Below, piece after piece: positions 7,290 through 16,006 of a DNA stretch of 64,000 nt. Position numbers and translations under genes: made by a program. Source of the stretch: Rummeliibacillus sp963792445. Lineage in GTDB: Bacteria; Bacillota; Bacilli; Bacillales_A; Planococcaceae. Numbering within the stretch: the first letter of the stretch is position 1; the number at the start of each line of letters is the position of its first letter. The notes below the pieces were generated by a model that was not told the origin of the DNA, ran no database searches, and worked only from the letters and a program-made list of their open reading frames with translations. The DNA is taken from positions 1 through 64,000 of the forward strand of contig CAWBWO010000016.1 of assembly GCA_963792445.1 (NCBI GenBank), read 5' to 3'.

Positions 7290-9254
7290 GTGATAAATGA
7301 AAAGAAAACATTCTATATTACTACACCAATTTACTACCCAAGTGGTAAATTCCATATTGGTACTGCGTATACAACTGTAGCGGCTGATACAATGGCACGT
7401 TACAAACGACTACGCGGTTATGATGTTCGTTTCCAAACAGGTATGGATGAACATGGCCAAAAAATTCAAGAAAAAGCAGAAGAAGCAAACAAAAATCCAA
7501 AAGAATATGTCGATGAGATCGCTGCAGCTGCAAAAAAACTGTGGAAACTAATGGACATTTCTTATGATGACTTTATTCAAACCACAGAGGAACGTCATAC
7601 AAAAGCTGTAGAGAAAATCTTCAAAAAGTTCTTAGATAATGGAGACATATATAAGGGTGAATATGAAGGATGGTATTGTACACCATGTGAATCTTTCTTC
7701 ACTGATACACAACTAGATAATGGCAATTGCCCTGACTGTGGCCGCCCTGTTCACAGAGTAAAAGAAGAATCTTACTTCTTTAATATGAAGAAATATGCAG
7801 ATCGCTTATTGCAATACTATGATGAAAACCCTCACTTCATAGAACCGGAATCACGTAAAAATGAAATGATTAATAATTTCATTAAACCTGGTCTTGAAGA
7901 CCTTTCTGTATCCCGTACTTCATTTGATTGGGGTATTCGTGTTCCTGGGGATCCAAAGCATGTGATATATGTATGGGTTGATGCCCTTACAAACTATCTT
8001 ACAACTCTAGGTTATGATACGGAAAATGATGAAAACTACAAAAAGTATTGGCCTGCAGATGTTCATGTAGTTGGGAAAGATATCGTACGATTCCACACAA
8101 TTTATTGGCCAATTTTCTTGATGGCTTTAGATTTACCACTTCCTAAAAAAGTATTCGCTCATGGTTTTATCATGATGAAAGATGGCAAAATGTCAAAATC
8201 TAAAGGAAATGTTGTATATCCTGAAATGCTAATCGAACGATATGGCCTAGATGCTACACGCTACTTCTTATTACGTGAATTGCCATTTGGCCAAGATGGT
8301 GTATTCTCACCAGAATCATTTGTAGAACGTACTAATTTTGATCTTGCAAATGACCTTGGTAACTTATTAAATCGTACTGTATCAATGATGAATAAATACT
8401 TTGATGGCATTATACCAACTGAAGGTTTGGAACCAACAGAATTTGACGTGGCGCTATTCGCACAAGCTAAGGAAACGCAAGCTAAATATGAAGCAGATAT
8501 GGAAAAAATGCAATTTAGCGTTGTTTTAGCAGATGTTTGGGCATTGGTATCTCGTACAAACAAATATATTGATGAAACACAACCATGGGTACTTGCTAAA
8601 GATGAAGGACGTATCGGCCAATTAGCAACAGTAATGCATAATTTAGCTGAAAGTCTACGTCGCGTGGCAATCATGATTCAACCATTTATGACGAATTCAC
8701 CAAAAGAGATTGTACGACAACTTGGTTTGTCAGAAGAATTACTAGCATGGGATACGTTAAATGAAGAAAATGTTATTAAAGCAGGTACAAAAGTAATCGA
8801 TAAAGGTGTACCGATTTTCCCTCGTTTAGATTCAGAAGAGGAAGTTACTTATATTCGCGATCAAATGCGTGGATCTGTAAAGACTACTGAACAACCAAAG
8901 GCAGAAGTGGTTGAAAATAAAGAGGAAGTTCCTGAAATTACAATTGATGATTTCATGAAAGTGGATTTACGAGTAGCGACAGTTACAGCTTGCGACAAAA
9001 TTCCAAAGGCAGATAAATTATTAAAACTTCAACTAGATTTAGGCTATGAACAACGTCAAGTTGTGTCAGGAATTGCGGAATATTACAAACCAGAAGAATT
9101 AATAGGCCGCAAAGTAATTGTTGTAGCAAACTTAAAACCAGTTAAATTACGTGGTGAATTATCACAAGGAATGATTTTAGCTGGCAGTAAAGATGGCATA
9201 TTAACTTTAGCAACAGTTGATGAAAAACTAGAAAACGGTGCTAAAGTTAAATAA
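7290..9254 (+). CDS. metG: Methionyl-tRNA synthetase
   Basis: Charges tRNA-Met with methionine. The 654-residue class I enzyme shows the HIGH-type motif as FHIGTAYT near residues 21-28. A zinc knuckle follows (CTPCESFF and CPDCGRP near 129-150), then the KMSKS loop near 300-304. Residues about 540-654 form the C-terminal EMAP/tRNA-binding domain (VDLRVATV, PKADKLLKLQLD, GMILAGS). GTG 7290 is six to eight bases after GGAGGAAG. It is a single gene with its own promoter, divergent from abrB. Confidence 0.97.
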   Translation: MINEKKTFYITTPIYYPSGKFHIGTAYTTVAADTMARYKRLRGYDVRFQTGMDEHGQKIQEKAEEANKNPKEYVDEIAAAAKKLWKLMDISYDDFIQTTEERHTKAVEKIFKKFLDNGDIYKGEYEGWYCTPCESFFTDTQLDNGNCPDCGRPVHRVKEESYFFNMKKYADRLLQYYDENPHFIEPESRKNEMINNFIKPGLEDLSVSRTSFDWGIRVPGDPKHVIYVWVDALTNYLTTLGYDTENDENYKKYWPADVHVVGKDIVRFHTIYWPIFLMALDLPLPKKVFAHGFIMMKDGKMSKSKGNVVYPEMLIERYGLDATRYFLLRELPFGQDGVFSPESFVERTNFDLANDLGNLLNRTVSMMNKYFDGIIPTEGLEPTEFDVALFAQAKETQAKYEADMEKMQFSVVLADVWALVSRTNKYIDETQPWVLAKDEGRIGQLATVMHNLAESLRRVAIMIQPFMTNSPKEIVRQLGLSEELLAWDTLNEENVIKAGTKVIDKGVPIFPRLDSEEEVTYIRDQMRGSVKTTEQPKAEVVENKEEVPEITIDDFMKVDLRVATVTACDKIPKADKLLKLQLDLGYEQRQVVSGIAEYYKPEELIGRKVIVVANLKPVKLRGELSQGMILAGSKDGILTLATVDEKLENGAKVK

Positions 9255-9255
9255 T

Positions 9256-9428
9256 TTCCCTACTCTATTTTAGAAGAAATTCATTTAGCATTACAGCTTT
9301 TTAAAGACGAACAAACAATATTAGCTCCACGCGCCAGCTTTGGTTATTTAACCCTCTCGTTATAAAATAAATTTCGAGAAAATAGGGAATTTAACCGATC
9401 AAGTTAAACAGGTCGTGTGGAGTTTTTT
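9256..9428 (+). other. Structured non-coding element after metG (cloverleaf-like, U-run end)
   Basis: A 9-bp stem, CTCCACGCG (9325-9333) with CGTGTGGAG (9414-9422), closes three small hairpins: GGTT-ATTT-AACC (9342-9353), TCTCG / CGAGA (9355-9359 / 9375-9379) and TTTAAC-CGATCAA-GTTAAA (9390-9408). T6 follows the closing stem directly. In addition TTCCCTA (9256-9262), just after the metG stop, is complementary to TAGGGAA (9383-9389) in the junction. It may be the metG terminator with a structured loop or a small RNA. This is my own pairing by eye; no known family is recognised. Confidence 0.4.
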
Positions 9429-9788
9429 ATGTTATGGATAACTTGTTAAATTAAATGCATTGTATTTTGACGTTAGCAATTTTATTAAAACATTAACTAA
9501 TTCTGATTTAATAAAATGAGGTACACAAAAAGAATAACAATATTCGGATAATCTTTATAAAGTCTGCAAAATTGAAAAATAGATAAACTTTGACAATAAA
9601 TTAATACAAATGACATAAAACATTAGGTTAAATAACCTATTTTGATAATAAAAATTAAATTTCGACATCATATTACATAGGTATTAAGTGCAATATACTG
9701 TGTAATGTTTGTAATAAAAATGTAACTTTCCTGTGAACACTGAAATGTTTTATTTCGCTAAAATGTTAACCATGTGAGGAGAATGAAA
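9429..9788. other. AT-rich intergenic region before tatD
   Basis: No gene is visible. An inverted repeat TAGGTTA-AA-TAACCTA at 9624-9639 followed by TTTT could be an operator or a weak terminator. In B. subtilis metG and tatD are close neighbours, so this gap is unusually long. The tatD ribosome site GAGGAG lies at its end. Confidence 0.5.
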
Positions 9789-10559
9789 ATGTTTATAGAC
9801 ACGCATGTTCATTTGAATGCTGAACAATATGAAGATGATTTGCAAGTAGTAATCGACCGTGCATTAGCAGCCAAAGTTAATAAAATGGTGGTTGTTGGAT
9901 TTGATAGACCTACAATAACTCGTGCTATGGAGCTAATTGAGAAATATGATTTTCTTTATGCAGCGATTGGTTGGCACCCTGTTGATGCGATTGACTGTAC
10001 TGAAGAGGATCTACAGTGGATTGAAATGTTAGCAGAACATCCAAAAGTTGTAGCGATTGGTGAAACAGGACTCGATTATCACTTTGATAAATCACCGAAA
10101 GACATACAACAAATGTTATTGCGAAAACAAATCCAATTAGCAAAAAGAGTAAACTTACCAATTGTCATTCATAACCGTGAAGCAACTGAAGATTGTGTGC
10201 GTATTTTACAAGAAGAGCATGCTGAAGAAGTTGGTGGAGTGATGCATTGCTTTAGCGGTAGTGTAGAAACTGCTAAACGTTGTGTCAAATTGAATTTTAT
10301 GATTAGTTTAGGTGGACCTGTTACATTCAAAAATGCAAAAAAACCAAAAGCAGTGGCAACGGAAATCCCATTGCAATATTTAATGATTGAAACAGATGCA
10401 CCATACCTTGCCCCGCATCCATATCGAGGTAAGAGAAATGAGCCTTCATTAGTGCCTTTAGTTGCTAAAGAAATTGCACAATTAAAAGGATTGACTATTG
10501 AAGAAGTTGCTAAACAAACAACTGAAAATGCTCATCGATTTTTCAAGATTCAAGCTTAA
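9789..10559 (+). CDS. tatD: TatD family metal-dependent hydrolase
   Basis: A TIM-barrel amidohydrolase of the TatD/YabD family, for which 3'-5' exonuclease or DNase activity is known in relatives. Metal ligands are visible: DTHVHL near residue 4, the Glu of AIGETGLDYH near 90-99, IIHNRE-like VIHNREA near 126-132, HCFSG near 152-156, and ETDAPYLAP near 201-209. The start at 9789 gives 256 residues beginning MFIDTHVHL. It is preferred over upstream in-frame GTG 9774 and ATG 9783, which lie inside or too close to the GAGGAG site. Confidence 0.93.
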   Translation: MFIDTHVHLNAEQYEDDLQVVIDRALAAKVNKMVVVGFDRPTITRAMELIEKYDFLYAAIGWHPVDAIDCTEEDLQWIEMLAEHPKVVAIGETGLDYHFDKSPKDIQQMLLRKQIQLAKRVNLPIVIHNREATEDCVRILQEEHAEEVGGVMHCFSGSVETAKRCVKLNFMISLGGPVTFKNAKKPKAVATEIPLQYLMIETDAPYLAPHPYRGKRNEPSLVPLVAKEIAQLKGLTIEEVAKQTTENAHRFFKIQA

Positions 10560-10692
10560 AAGGTTTTCAAAAAACAAGCGTCTCCCACATTCAAAGTAAG
10601 ACTTCAGCTCTTTTGTGAAATTAAGTAAACTACTATCGATTGACAGTCAAAAAGAGTCTTTAAAATCCAATGAGTGAAAAGGAGACGATTTT

Positions 10693-11640
10693 ATGTCAAA
10701 AAATCCTATGGAAAACGTTATTTTAAAATCTTTGAGGTATCAGAAAAAAGCAAGGAACTTTGCAACCTTTATGTTGCCATTTGCTGTCGCCACAAGTGCC
10801 GTTTTTGGTTCTGCGATTAATACTGTAAATGCCAAAACAAATGATACACAACAAGTGAGTGAATCACGATCTAATGATTCGGTCAGTTCAAATGAAAAGG
10901 GAAATCATTCAACCGAGAAATTAGCAGGAGAAACTTCGACTACGGTCGATGACTTTTTAAAGCAACCCGCAGTTGAGTCAGGAGAAAATAGCGATCTTCA
11001 AAATAGCAATGATACGCAAAATGCAAATGACACGAATGCATCTGGTGTTCGAGTAGAAAAGGCCATCGATGTAGTGGAAGAATCCCGTGGTTCTGAAAAT
11101 AAAAATTCAGGTAAAGAAATTACACAAGTAAGCCAAGCAAGAACATATCATACAACAGCTAATTTGAATTTACGTAAGGGTCCAGGGACAAAGTACAGTA
11201 TTAAGGTCACCATTCCAAGAGGCAAGAATGTTACGTATAAAGGCAGAAAGGGAAATTGGTACAAGGTATCGTATAAAGGCAAAACGGGCTATGTATCAAA
11301 AACATATTTACGATCAGGTTCAATTAAAAAGGTATCCAATTCTCTTAATGGAAAATCCATGTATGTATCGTCTACTGCGTATACTGCCAATTGCAGTGGC
11401 TGCTCTGGAAAAACGGCCATTGGTATCAACTTACGTAAGGACCCATATAAGAAAGTAATCGCAGTGGATCCAAAGGTCATTCCTTTACGTAAAATGGTTT
11501 ATGTTGAAGGTTATGGACTTGCGATTGCTGGAGATACTGGTGGCGCTATCAAGGGCCATAAAATTGATATCTTCATGCCAACAAAAAAGAAAGCATTAAA
11601 CTGGGGTAGACGTACGATTAAAGTTACAATTCAACATTAA
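10693..11640 (+). CDS. Cell-wall-binding 3D-domain protein (YabE/RpfB-like)
   Basis: A 315-residue secreted protein. Residues 1-50 form a long signal-like segment with a hydrophobic core (FATFMLPFAVATSAVFGS). Residues 50-140 are low-complexity, rich in S, N, D and E. Residues about 150-205 form a bacterial SH3 domain (NLNLRKGPG, WYKVSYKGKTGYV). Residues about 220-315 form the 3D domain, with STAYTANC, VDPKVIPL and GDTGGAIKGHKIDIF carrying the conserved aspartates. The 3D fold is shared with lytic transglycosylases that cut peptidoglycan. It occupies the position of yabE but lacks the DUF348 and G5 domains of B. subtilis YabE, so I leave the symbol blank. Confidence 0.88.
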   Translation: MSKNPMENVILKSLRYQKKARNFATFMLPFAVATSAVFGSAINTVNAKTNDTQQVSESRSNDSVSSNEKGNHSTEKLAGETSTTVDDFLKQPAVESGENSDLQNSNDTQNANDTNASGVRVEKAIDVVEESRGSENKNSGKEITQVSQARTYHTTANLNLRKGPGTKYSIKVTIPRGKNVTYKGRKGNWYKVSYKGKTGYVSKTYLRSGSIKKVSNSLNGKSMYVSSTAYTANCSGCSGKTAIGINLRKDPYKKVIAVDPKVIPLRKMVYVEGYGLAIAGDTGGAIKGHKIDIFMPTKKKALNWGRRTIKVTIQH

Positions 11641-11654
11641 ATAAATGAAAAATT

Positions 11655-11694
11655 AGAAGCTCATCTCGCCATACTAAGAAGAGCTTCTTTTTTG
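11655..11694 (+). terminator. Intrinsic terminator after the 3D-domain gene
   Basis: AGAAGCTC pairs with GAGCTTCT and is followed by TTTTTTG. Confidence 0.9.
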
Positions 11695-11815
11695 TGGTTA
11701 AGAGAATACATGAAATCTAGAGAAATATCTATTTTCCCTTAGCAAAGCTGTACAATAAGTGTAGAAACGAAGTAAAATGGTCAAAGGAACTTTAGGAAAA
11801 GAGGATTTGAGATCC

Positions 11816-12385
11816 GTGGATATAAAAGAAATTATTGTCGTAGAAGGAAAGGATGATACGACAGCAATCAAAAGAGCTGTAAATGCTGATACCATTGAAA
11901 CAAATGGATCAGCAATTTCGGAGGAGACTTTACGTAATATACAACATGCACAAGATGTGCGTGGCGTTATTGTTTTTACAGATCCTGATTATCCTGGTCG
12001 TCGTATTCGAGCTATTATAGAAGCTCGTGTAAAAGGTGTAAAGCATGCGTTCTTGCCAAAGCAAAAGACAATTGCTAAAAACGGTAAGGGCTTGGGAATA
12101 GAGCACGCAAAGGACGAAGATATTCGATTTGCATTATCAAAAGTCTATACTCCGAAGGATTCAGAACAAGAATCAACTTGTACCATCACTATAGATGATT
12201 TAATAGCGACAAAACTAATATCTCATCCTGATGCAAAAAAACGACGTGAACGATTAGGAGAGCTTTTGAATATTGGCTCAACCAATAGTAAGCAGCTAGT
12301 AAAGAGATTAGAAATGTTTCAAATTACAGAAGAGCAATTTGGAAAAGCAATTGCAAAGATGAATCAGGAGGAACAAAATGCATAA
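11816..12385 (+). CDS. rnmV: Ribonuclease M5
   Basis: RNase M5 makes the final cuts that free 5S rRNA from its precursor, so it acts on the 5S transcripts encoded in this window. The Toprim domain is clear: IIVVEGKDD near residues 5-13, ETNGSAI near 27-33, and VFTDPDYPGRRIR near 53-65. I chose GTG at 11816, which gives a start like the B. subtilis protein (189 residues). An in-frame ATG at 11777 adds 13 residues but has no ribosome site. The last eight bases overlap rsmA, as in B. subtilis. Confidence 0.92.
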   Translation: MDIKEIIVVEGKDDTTAIKRAVNADTIETNGSAISEETLRNIQHAQDVRGVIVFTDPDYPGRRIRAIIEARVKGVKHAFLPKQKTIAKNGKGLGIEHAKDEDIRFALSKVYTPKDSEQESTCTITIDDLIATKLISHPDAKKRRERLGELLNIGSTNSKQLVKRLEMFQITEEQFGKAIAKMNQEEQNA

Positions 12386-13259
12386 AGATATTGCAACACC
12401 TTTACGCACACAAGAAATATTAAAAAAATACGGGTTTTCATTTAAAAAAAGTTTAGGTCAAAACTTTTTAATTGACCCGAATATTTTACGTAACATTGTA
12501 AGTTATGCAGACTTATCAAAGAAAAGTGCAGCAATAGAAGTAGGACCAGGAATTGGGGCTTTGACAGAACACTTGGCACGTCAAGCGGGTAAAGTGGTAT
12601 CGTTTGAAATTGATCAACGATTATTGCCTGTTCTAGAAGATACGCTTAGCCCATATGACAATGTGAAGATTGTACATTCTGATGTTCTAAAAGCTGATGT
12701 GGCCACTATTATTAAAGAGGAATTATCTGAATACAAGGATATCATGGTGGTAGCAAATCTCCCTTATTATGTGACAACACCTATTTTACTAAAAATTCTT
12801 ATGGAGGAACTACCAATTCGCGGAATGGTTGTTATGATGCAAAAAGAAGTGGCAGATCGTATTTCAGCTGTACCTGGTACAAAAGCTTATGGTTCCTTGT
12901 CTATAGCGGTTCAGTATTATATGAAAGCAGAAGTAGTAATGACCGTACCAAAAACAGTATTTATGCCGCAACCAAATGTAGATTCAGCTGTATTACGACT
13001 AATCCGTCATGAAGAGCCACCTGTAAAAGTAATCAGTGAATCGTTTATGTTTGAGGTTACTCGTAGTTCATTTGCGCAACGACGTAAAACAATCTTAAAC
13101 AATCTACAATCACAATTACCAGATGGTAAAGAAAAAAAAGAACAAATATTATCCGCTTTAGCTGAGTCAAATATTGAACCTACGCGACGTGGGGAAACTT
13201 TATCAATTAAAGAATTTGGGCTACTAGCAGACAACTTATATCCTTATTTTAAAAACTGA
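12378..13259 (+). CDS. rsmA: 16S rRNA adenine-1518/1519 dimethyltransferase
   Basis: RsmA (KsgA) dimethylates two adjacent adenines in the 3' terminal hairpin of 16S rRNA during 30S maturation. The 293-residue protein has KSLGQNFLID near residues 23-32, the SAM loop IEVGPGIGALTEHL near 50-63, and the catalytic NLPYYVTTP near 124-132. ATG 12378 follows GGAGGA and overlaps rnmV, coupling 16S modification and 5S maturation genes. In B. subtilis yabG comes next; here it is missing and veg follows. Confidence 0.97.
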   Translation: MHKDIATPLRTQEILKKYGFSFKKSLGQNFLIDPNILRNIVSYADLSKKSAAIEVGPGIGALTEHLARQAGKVVSFEIDQRLLPVLEDTLSPYDNVKIVHSDVLKADVATIIKEELSEYKDIMVVANLPYYVTTPILLKILMEELPIRGMVVMMQKEVADRISAVPGTKAYGSLSIAVQYYMKAEVVMTVPKTVFMPQPNVDSAVLRLIRHEEPPVKVISESFMFEVTRSSFAQRRKTILNNLQSQLPDGKEKKEQILSALAESNIEPTRRGETLSIKEFGLLADNLYPYFKN

Positions 13260-13310
13260 ACCATATATTAGTATAATATTAAAAAATATATAGTATTCAT
13301 AAAAAAGTGA

Positions 13311-13339
13311 TTGACATCGCTTTTTTTACTTGTTAAAAT
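13311..13339 (+). promoter_or_regulatory. veg upstream sigma-A promoter
   Basis: TTGACA, 17-base spacer, TAAAAT. It is the first of two tandem promoters before veg. B. subtilis veg is also known for a pair of strong promoters. Confidence 0.8.
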
Positions 13340-13351
13340 ATAATTTTTGTG

Positions 13352-13380
13352 TTGACAAAAATGGTTTTATTATGTATACT
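13352..13380 (+). promoter_or_regulatory. veg downstream sigma-A promoter
   Basis: TTGACA, 17-base spacer, TATACT, placed 26 bases before the veg start. Near-consensus hexamers with ideal spacing predict a strong promoter. Confidence 0.88.
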
Positions 13381-13405
13381 GGTTATTAGTGAGGTGTAAG
13401 CGAAA

Positions 13406-13672
13406 ATGCCAAAAACTTTAGCTGACATTAAAAAGTCGTTAGATTGTCATTTGGGTAGACGTTTGCAATTAAAAGCAAACGGTGGTCGCAAGAAAACGAT
13501 TGAGCGTGCTGGAATACTACGTGAAACTTATCGCGCCGTATTTGTAGTTGATCTTGATCAAGACGAAAACGCCTTTGAGCGTGTGTCTTACAGCTACACA
13601 GATATTTTAACAGAAGCAGTAGAGATTACGTTTGATGATGATGCAACTTCTCAAGTTGCAGCAGCCAAATAA
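13406..13672 (+). CDS. veg: Veg protein (biofilm and germination related)
   Basis: A short conserved Firmicutes protein (DUF1021, 88 residues) with an SH3-like fold. In B. subtilis Veg stimulates biofilm formation by opposing SinR and is highly expressed. Recognised by its start, MPKTLADIKKSLDCHLG, and by GRKKTIERAGIL near residues 27-38. ATG 13406 follows a GAGGTG site, downstream of two strong promoters. It is a single-gene transcript ended by its own terminator. Confidence 0.95.
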   Translation: MPKTLADIKKSLDCHLGRRLQLKANGGRKKTIERAGILRETYRAVFVVDLDQDENAFERVSYSYTDILTEAVEITFDDDATSQVAAAK

Positions 13673-13715
13673 GTAAGTGCAATTATAATCGAATAGTTTG
13701 TTCGGACACTTGTAG

Positions 13716-13745
13716 AACATTCCTTCTCGTTCAAAGGAATGTTTT
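13716..13745 (+). terminator. Intrinsic terminator after veg
   Basis: AACATTCCTT pairs with AAGGAATGTT around CTCGTTCA and is followed by TTTT. Confidence 0.85.
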
Positions 13746-13747
13746 AT

Positions 13748-13776
13748 GAGTGTATTTTATTTTTAAGGACATACTA
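13748..13776 (+). promoter_or_regulatory. sspF sigma-G promoter
   Basis: GAGTG, 17-base spacer, CATACTA. The -10 matches the forespore sigma-G pattern CATNHTA perfectly and the -35 matches GHATR at four of five positions. Forespore expression fits a spore-protein gene. Confidence 0.65.
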
Positions 13777-13808
13777 TTAGCGTCAGTAGCTAAAGGAGGA
13801 AATTTCGT

Positions 13809-13988
13809 ATGGCGAGAAAGTCAATTATGTCAGAACGTTTGAAAGTAGAAATCGCAAAAGAATTAGGATTTTACGATACTGTAGAACGTGAAGGCTGGGG
13901 CGGAATCAAAGCACGAGATGCCGGCAACATGGTGAAAAGGGCAATTGAGATGGCAGAACGAGGACAATCACTAAACGGTGAAAAGTAA
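13809..13988 (+). CDS. sspF: Small acid-soluble spore protein, alpha/beta type
   Basis: A 59-residue DNA-binding spore protein that coats forespore DNA and protects it from damage. The sequence reads MARKSIMSERLKVEIAKELG followed by FYDTVEREGWGGIKARDAGN, the signature of the SspF/alpha-beta SASP group (helix, then EGWGGI-type turn, then GNMVKRAIEMAE helix). ATG 13809 follows AAAGGAGG. The gene sits between veg and ispE as in B. subtilis. A sigma-G promoter is upstream and a strong terminator downstream. Confidence 0.95.
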   Translation: MARKSIMSERLKVEIAKELGFYDTVEREGWGGIKARDAGNMVKRAIEMAERGQSLNGEK

Positions 13989-14026
13989 GGTTATCTTAAT
14001 CAAATAATCACATTAAGCATACTGAC

Positions 14027-14063
14027 AAAAAGCAGTTCTCTATTTTAGGGAACTGCTTTTAAT
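14027..14063 (+). terminator. Intrinsic terminator after sspF
   Basis: AAAAGCAGTTC pairs with GAACTGCTTTT around an 11-base loop. Confidence 0.88.
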
Positions 14064-14253
14064 TTAGAAGGTGTCACTTCATAATTTAAAGAATTAAATA
14101 TCTATTGTTTATGAATCATTATTGTTGGGAAAGCTTTTACATATCAGTAGATGAAGTATCTCAACATTCTTTTCCTGTGGTAGAATAGAATTCAGTGAAT
14201 AAAGAACGGAGATAGCTTCTTCTTTTTTATATTTTTCGAGAGGAGGCGGAGAT

Positions 14254-15120
14254 ATGCTTTATGTAAAAGCACCTGCCAAAATTAATCTAACACTTGATGT
14301 ACTATATAAACGTCCAGATGGTTATCATGAAGTTGAAATGATCATGACGACGGTTGATTTAGCTGATCGTGTAGGCTTAAAGAATCGCCACGATGGACAA
14401 ATTCAAATTCAATCTAGCAGCAATTTCGTTCCTGATGACGCCAGAAATCTAGCATATCAAGCAGCGAAGCTTTTACAAGATACATATAATATTAAGCAAG
14501 GTGTATCTATTACGATTGATAAGCAAATTCCTGTAGCAGCTGGATTAGCAGGTGGAAGTAGTGACGCAGCAGCTACTTTAAAAGGACTTAATACATTATG
14601 GAATTTAAATCTATCAATCGACGAATTAGCAGAGCTAGGTGCTAAAATTGGTTCGGATGTTTCATTTTGTATTTATGGAGGTACAGCGGTTGCTAGAGGG
14701 CGTGGTGAAAAGATCGAACATATAGATGCACCTCCGACATGTTGGGTAATTTTAGCAAAGCCCACTATTGGCGTATCAACAGCAGCTGTTTATGGGGGCT
14801 TGAATCTTGATGGAATTGAGCATCCAAATACGATACAAATGAGGCACGCTATAGAGCACAAGGATTATGTACAAATGTGCGAGAATCTTGGAAATGTATT
14901 AGAGAGTGTAACATTAAAATTGCATCCAGAGGTTGCCATAATAAAAGAACAGATGAGTAGATTTGGGGCAGATGCTGTATTAATGAGTGGAAGTGGGCCT
15001 ACTGTTTTCGGCCTTGTACAAAATAAAGCTCGTGTCAGTCGTATTGTAAATGGACTAAGGGGTTTTTGTGAAGAAGTATATGCCGTACGTATATTAGGTG
15101 AAAGAGATGCCCTTGCTTAA
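14254..15120 (+). CDS. ispE: 4-(cytidine 5'-diphospho)-2-C-methyl-D-erythritol kinase
   Basis: Fourth enzyme of the methylerythritol phosphate pathway to isoprenoids; phosphorylates the 2-hydroxyl of CDP-methylerythritol. The 288-residue GHMP kinase shows KAPAKINLTLDVL at residues 4-16, the ATP loop PVAAGLAGGSSDAAATLKG near 92-110, and the third motif MSGSGPTVFGL near 246-256. ATG 14254 follows GAGGAGG. It precedes purR by 56 bases, an arrangement conserved across Bacilli. Confidence 0.97.
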   Translation: MLYVKAPAKINLTLDVLYKRPDGYHEVEMIMTTVDLADRVGLKNRHDGQIQIQSSSNFVPDDARNLAYQAAKLLQDTYNIKQGVSITIDKQIPVAAGLAGGSSDAAATLKGLNTLWNLNLSIDELAELGAKIGSDVSFCIYGGTAVARGRGEKIEHIDAPPTCWVILAKPTIGVSTAAVYGGLNLDGIEHPNTIQMRHAIEHKDYVQMCENLGNVLESVTLKLHPEVAIIKEQMSRFGADAVLMSGSGPTVFGLVQNKARVSRIVNGLRGFCEEVYAVRILGERDALA

Positions 15121-15176
15121 ATGCGTATAATTGTGTTATTTTTTTTATAAAACATTCGTGTTTAGGAGAGGATTTT

Positions 15177-16004
15177 ATGAAATGGAAGCGTAGCGAACGT
15201 CTAGTTGATATGACGCATTATTTAATGGAGCATCCACAGCACTTAATCCCCCTTACATTTTTCGCAGAATTGTATCAGTCTGCAAAATCTTCAATTAGTG
15301 AAGATTTGTCGATTGTTAAGGATACATTTGAGGAAAGAGGGATTGGCCTTCTAATGACGGTCCCAGGAGCTGCTGGGGGAGTAAAATATATCCCCAAAGT
15401 ACCAGATGCAGCCGTAAAAGAAGTAATACAAGAGTTGATAAAAGAATTGAGTCATTCCGATCGTTTATTACCAGGCGGATATTTATTTATGACCGATTTA
15501 TTAGGAAATCCAGATCTAATGAATCGAGTAGGTAAAGTATTTGCTTCTGCCTTTTGCGATCAAGAAATAGATGTCATCATGACAGTAGCTACAAAAGGGA
15601 TTTCAATTGCTCATGCAATTGCGAGACATTTAAATGTACCAGTTGTTGTAGTGCGTCGTGACAACAAAGTTACAGAAGGTTCTACTGTCAGTATTAATTA
15701 TGTATCTGGCTCATCTCGCCGTATACAAACAATGGTTTTATCAAAACGTAGCATGAAAAGTGGCCAACGCGTATTAATTACCGATGACTTTATGAAGGTC
15801 GGGGGAACAATGAACGGGATGAAAAACTTATTGGAAGAGTTCGACTGTACTTTAGCAGGTGTTGCTGTGTTAGTAGAAGCTGAACATCCCGATGAGCGTT
15901 TAGTGGACGATTACTATTCATTGGTTAAACTCAATGAGGTAAATGAAAAGGATCGGACCATTGCTTTATGTGAAGGAAACTATTTTGAGAAGGGTGGAAA
16001 TTAG
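15177..16004 (+). CDS. purR: Purine operon repressor PurR
   Basis: Represses purine synthesis and uptake genes when PRPP is low. The 275-residue protein has an N-terminal winged helix (residues 1-73, KWKRSERLVDMTHYLMEHP) and a phosphoribosyltransferase-like effector domain. The PRPP motif VLITDDFMKVGGTM lies near residues 198-211. ATG 15177 follows AGGAGAGG. The stop is only two bases from ridA, so the pair is co-transcribed, as known in B. subtilis. Confidence 0.97.
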   Translation: MKWKRSERLVDMTHYLMEHPQHLIPLTFFAELYQSAKSSISEDLSIVKDTFEERGIGLLMTVPGAAGGVKYIPKVPDAAVKEVIQELIKELSHSDRLLPGGYLFMTDLLGNPDLMNRVGKVFASAFCDQEIDVIMTVATKGISIAHAIARHLNVPVVVVRRDNKVTEGSTVSINYVSGSSRRIQTMVLSKRSMKSGQRVLITDDFMKVGGTMNGMKNLLEEFDCTLAGVAVLVEAEHPDERLVDDYYSLVKLNEVNEKDRTIALCEGNYFEKGGN

Positions 16005-16006
16005 TA

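Noticed and set aside
7032..7355. Minus-strand frame of 107 codons in the abrB-metG gap
   Set aside because: It overlaps the metG promoter and start, is very AT-rich and low-complexity, and has no ribosome site.
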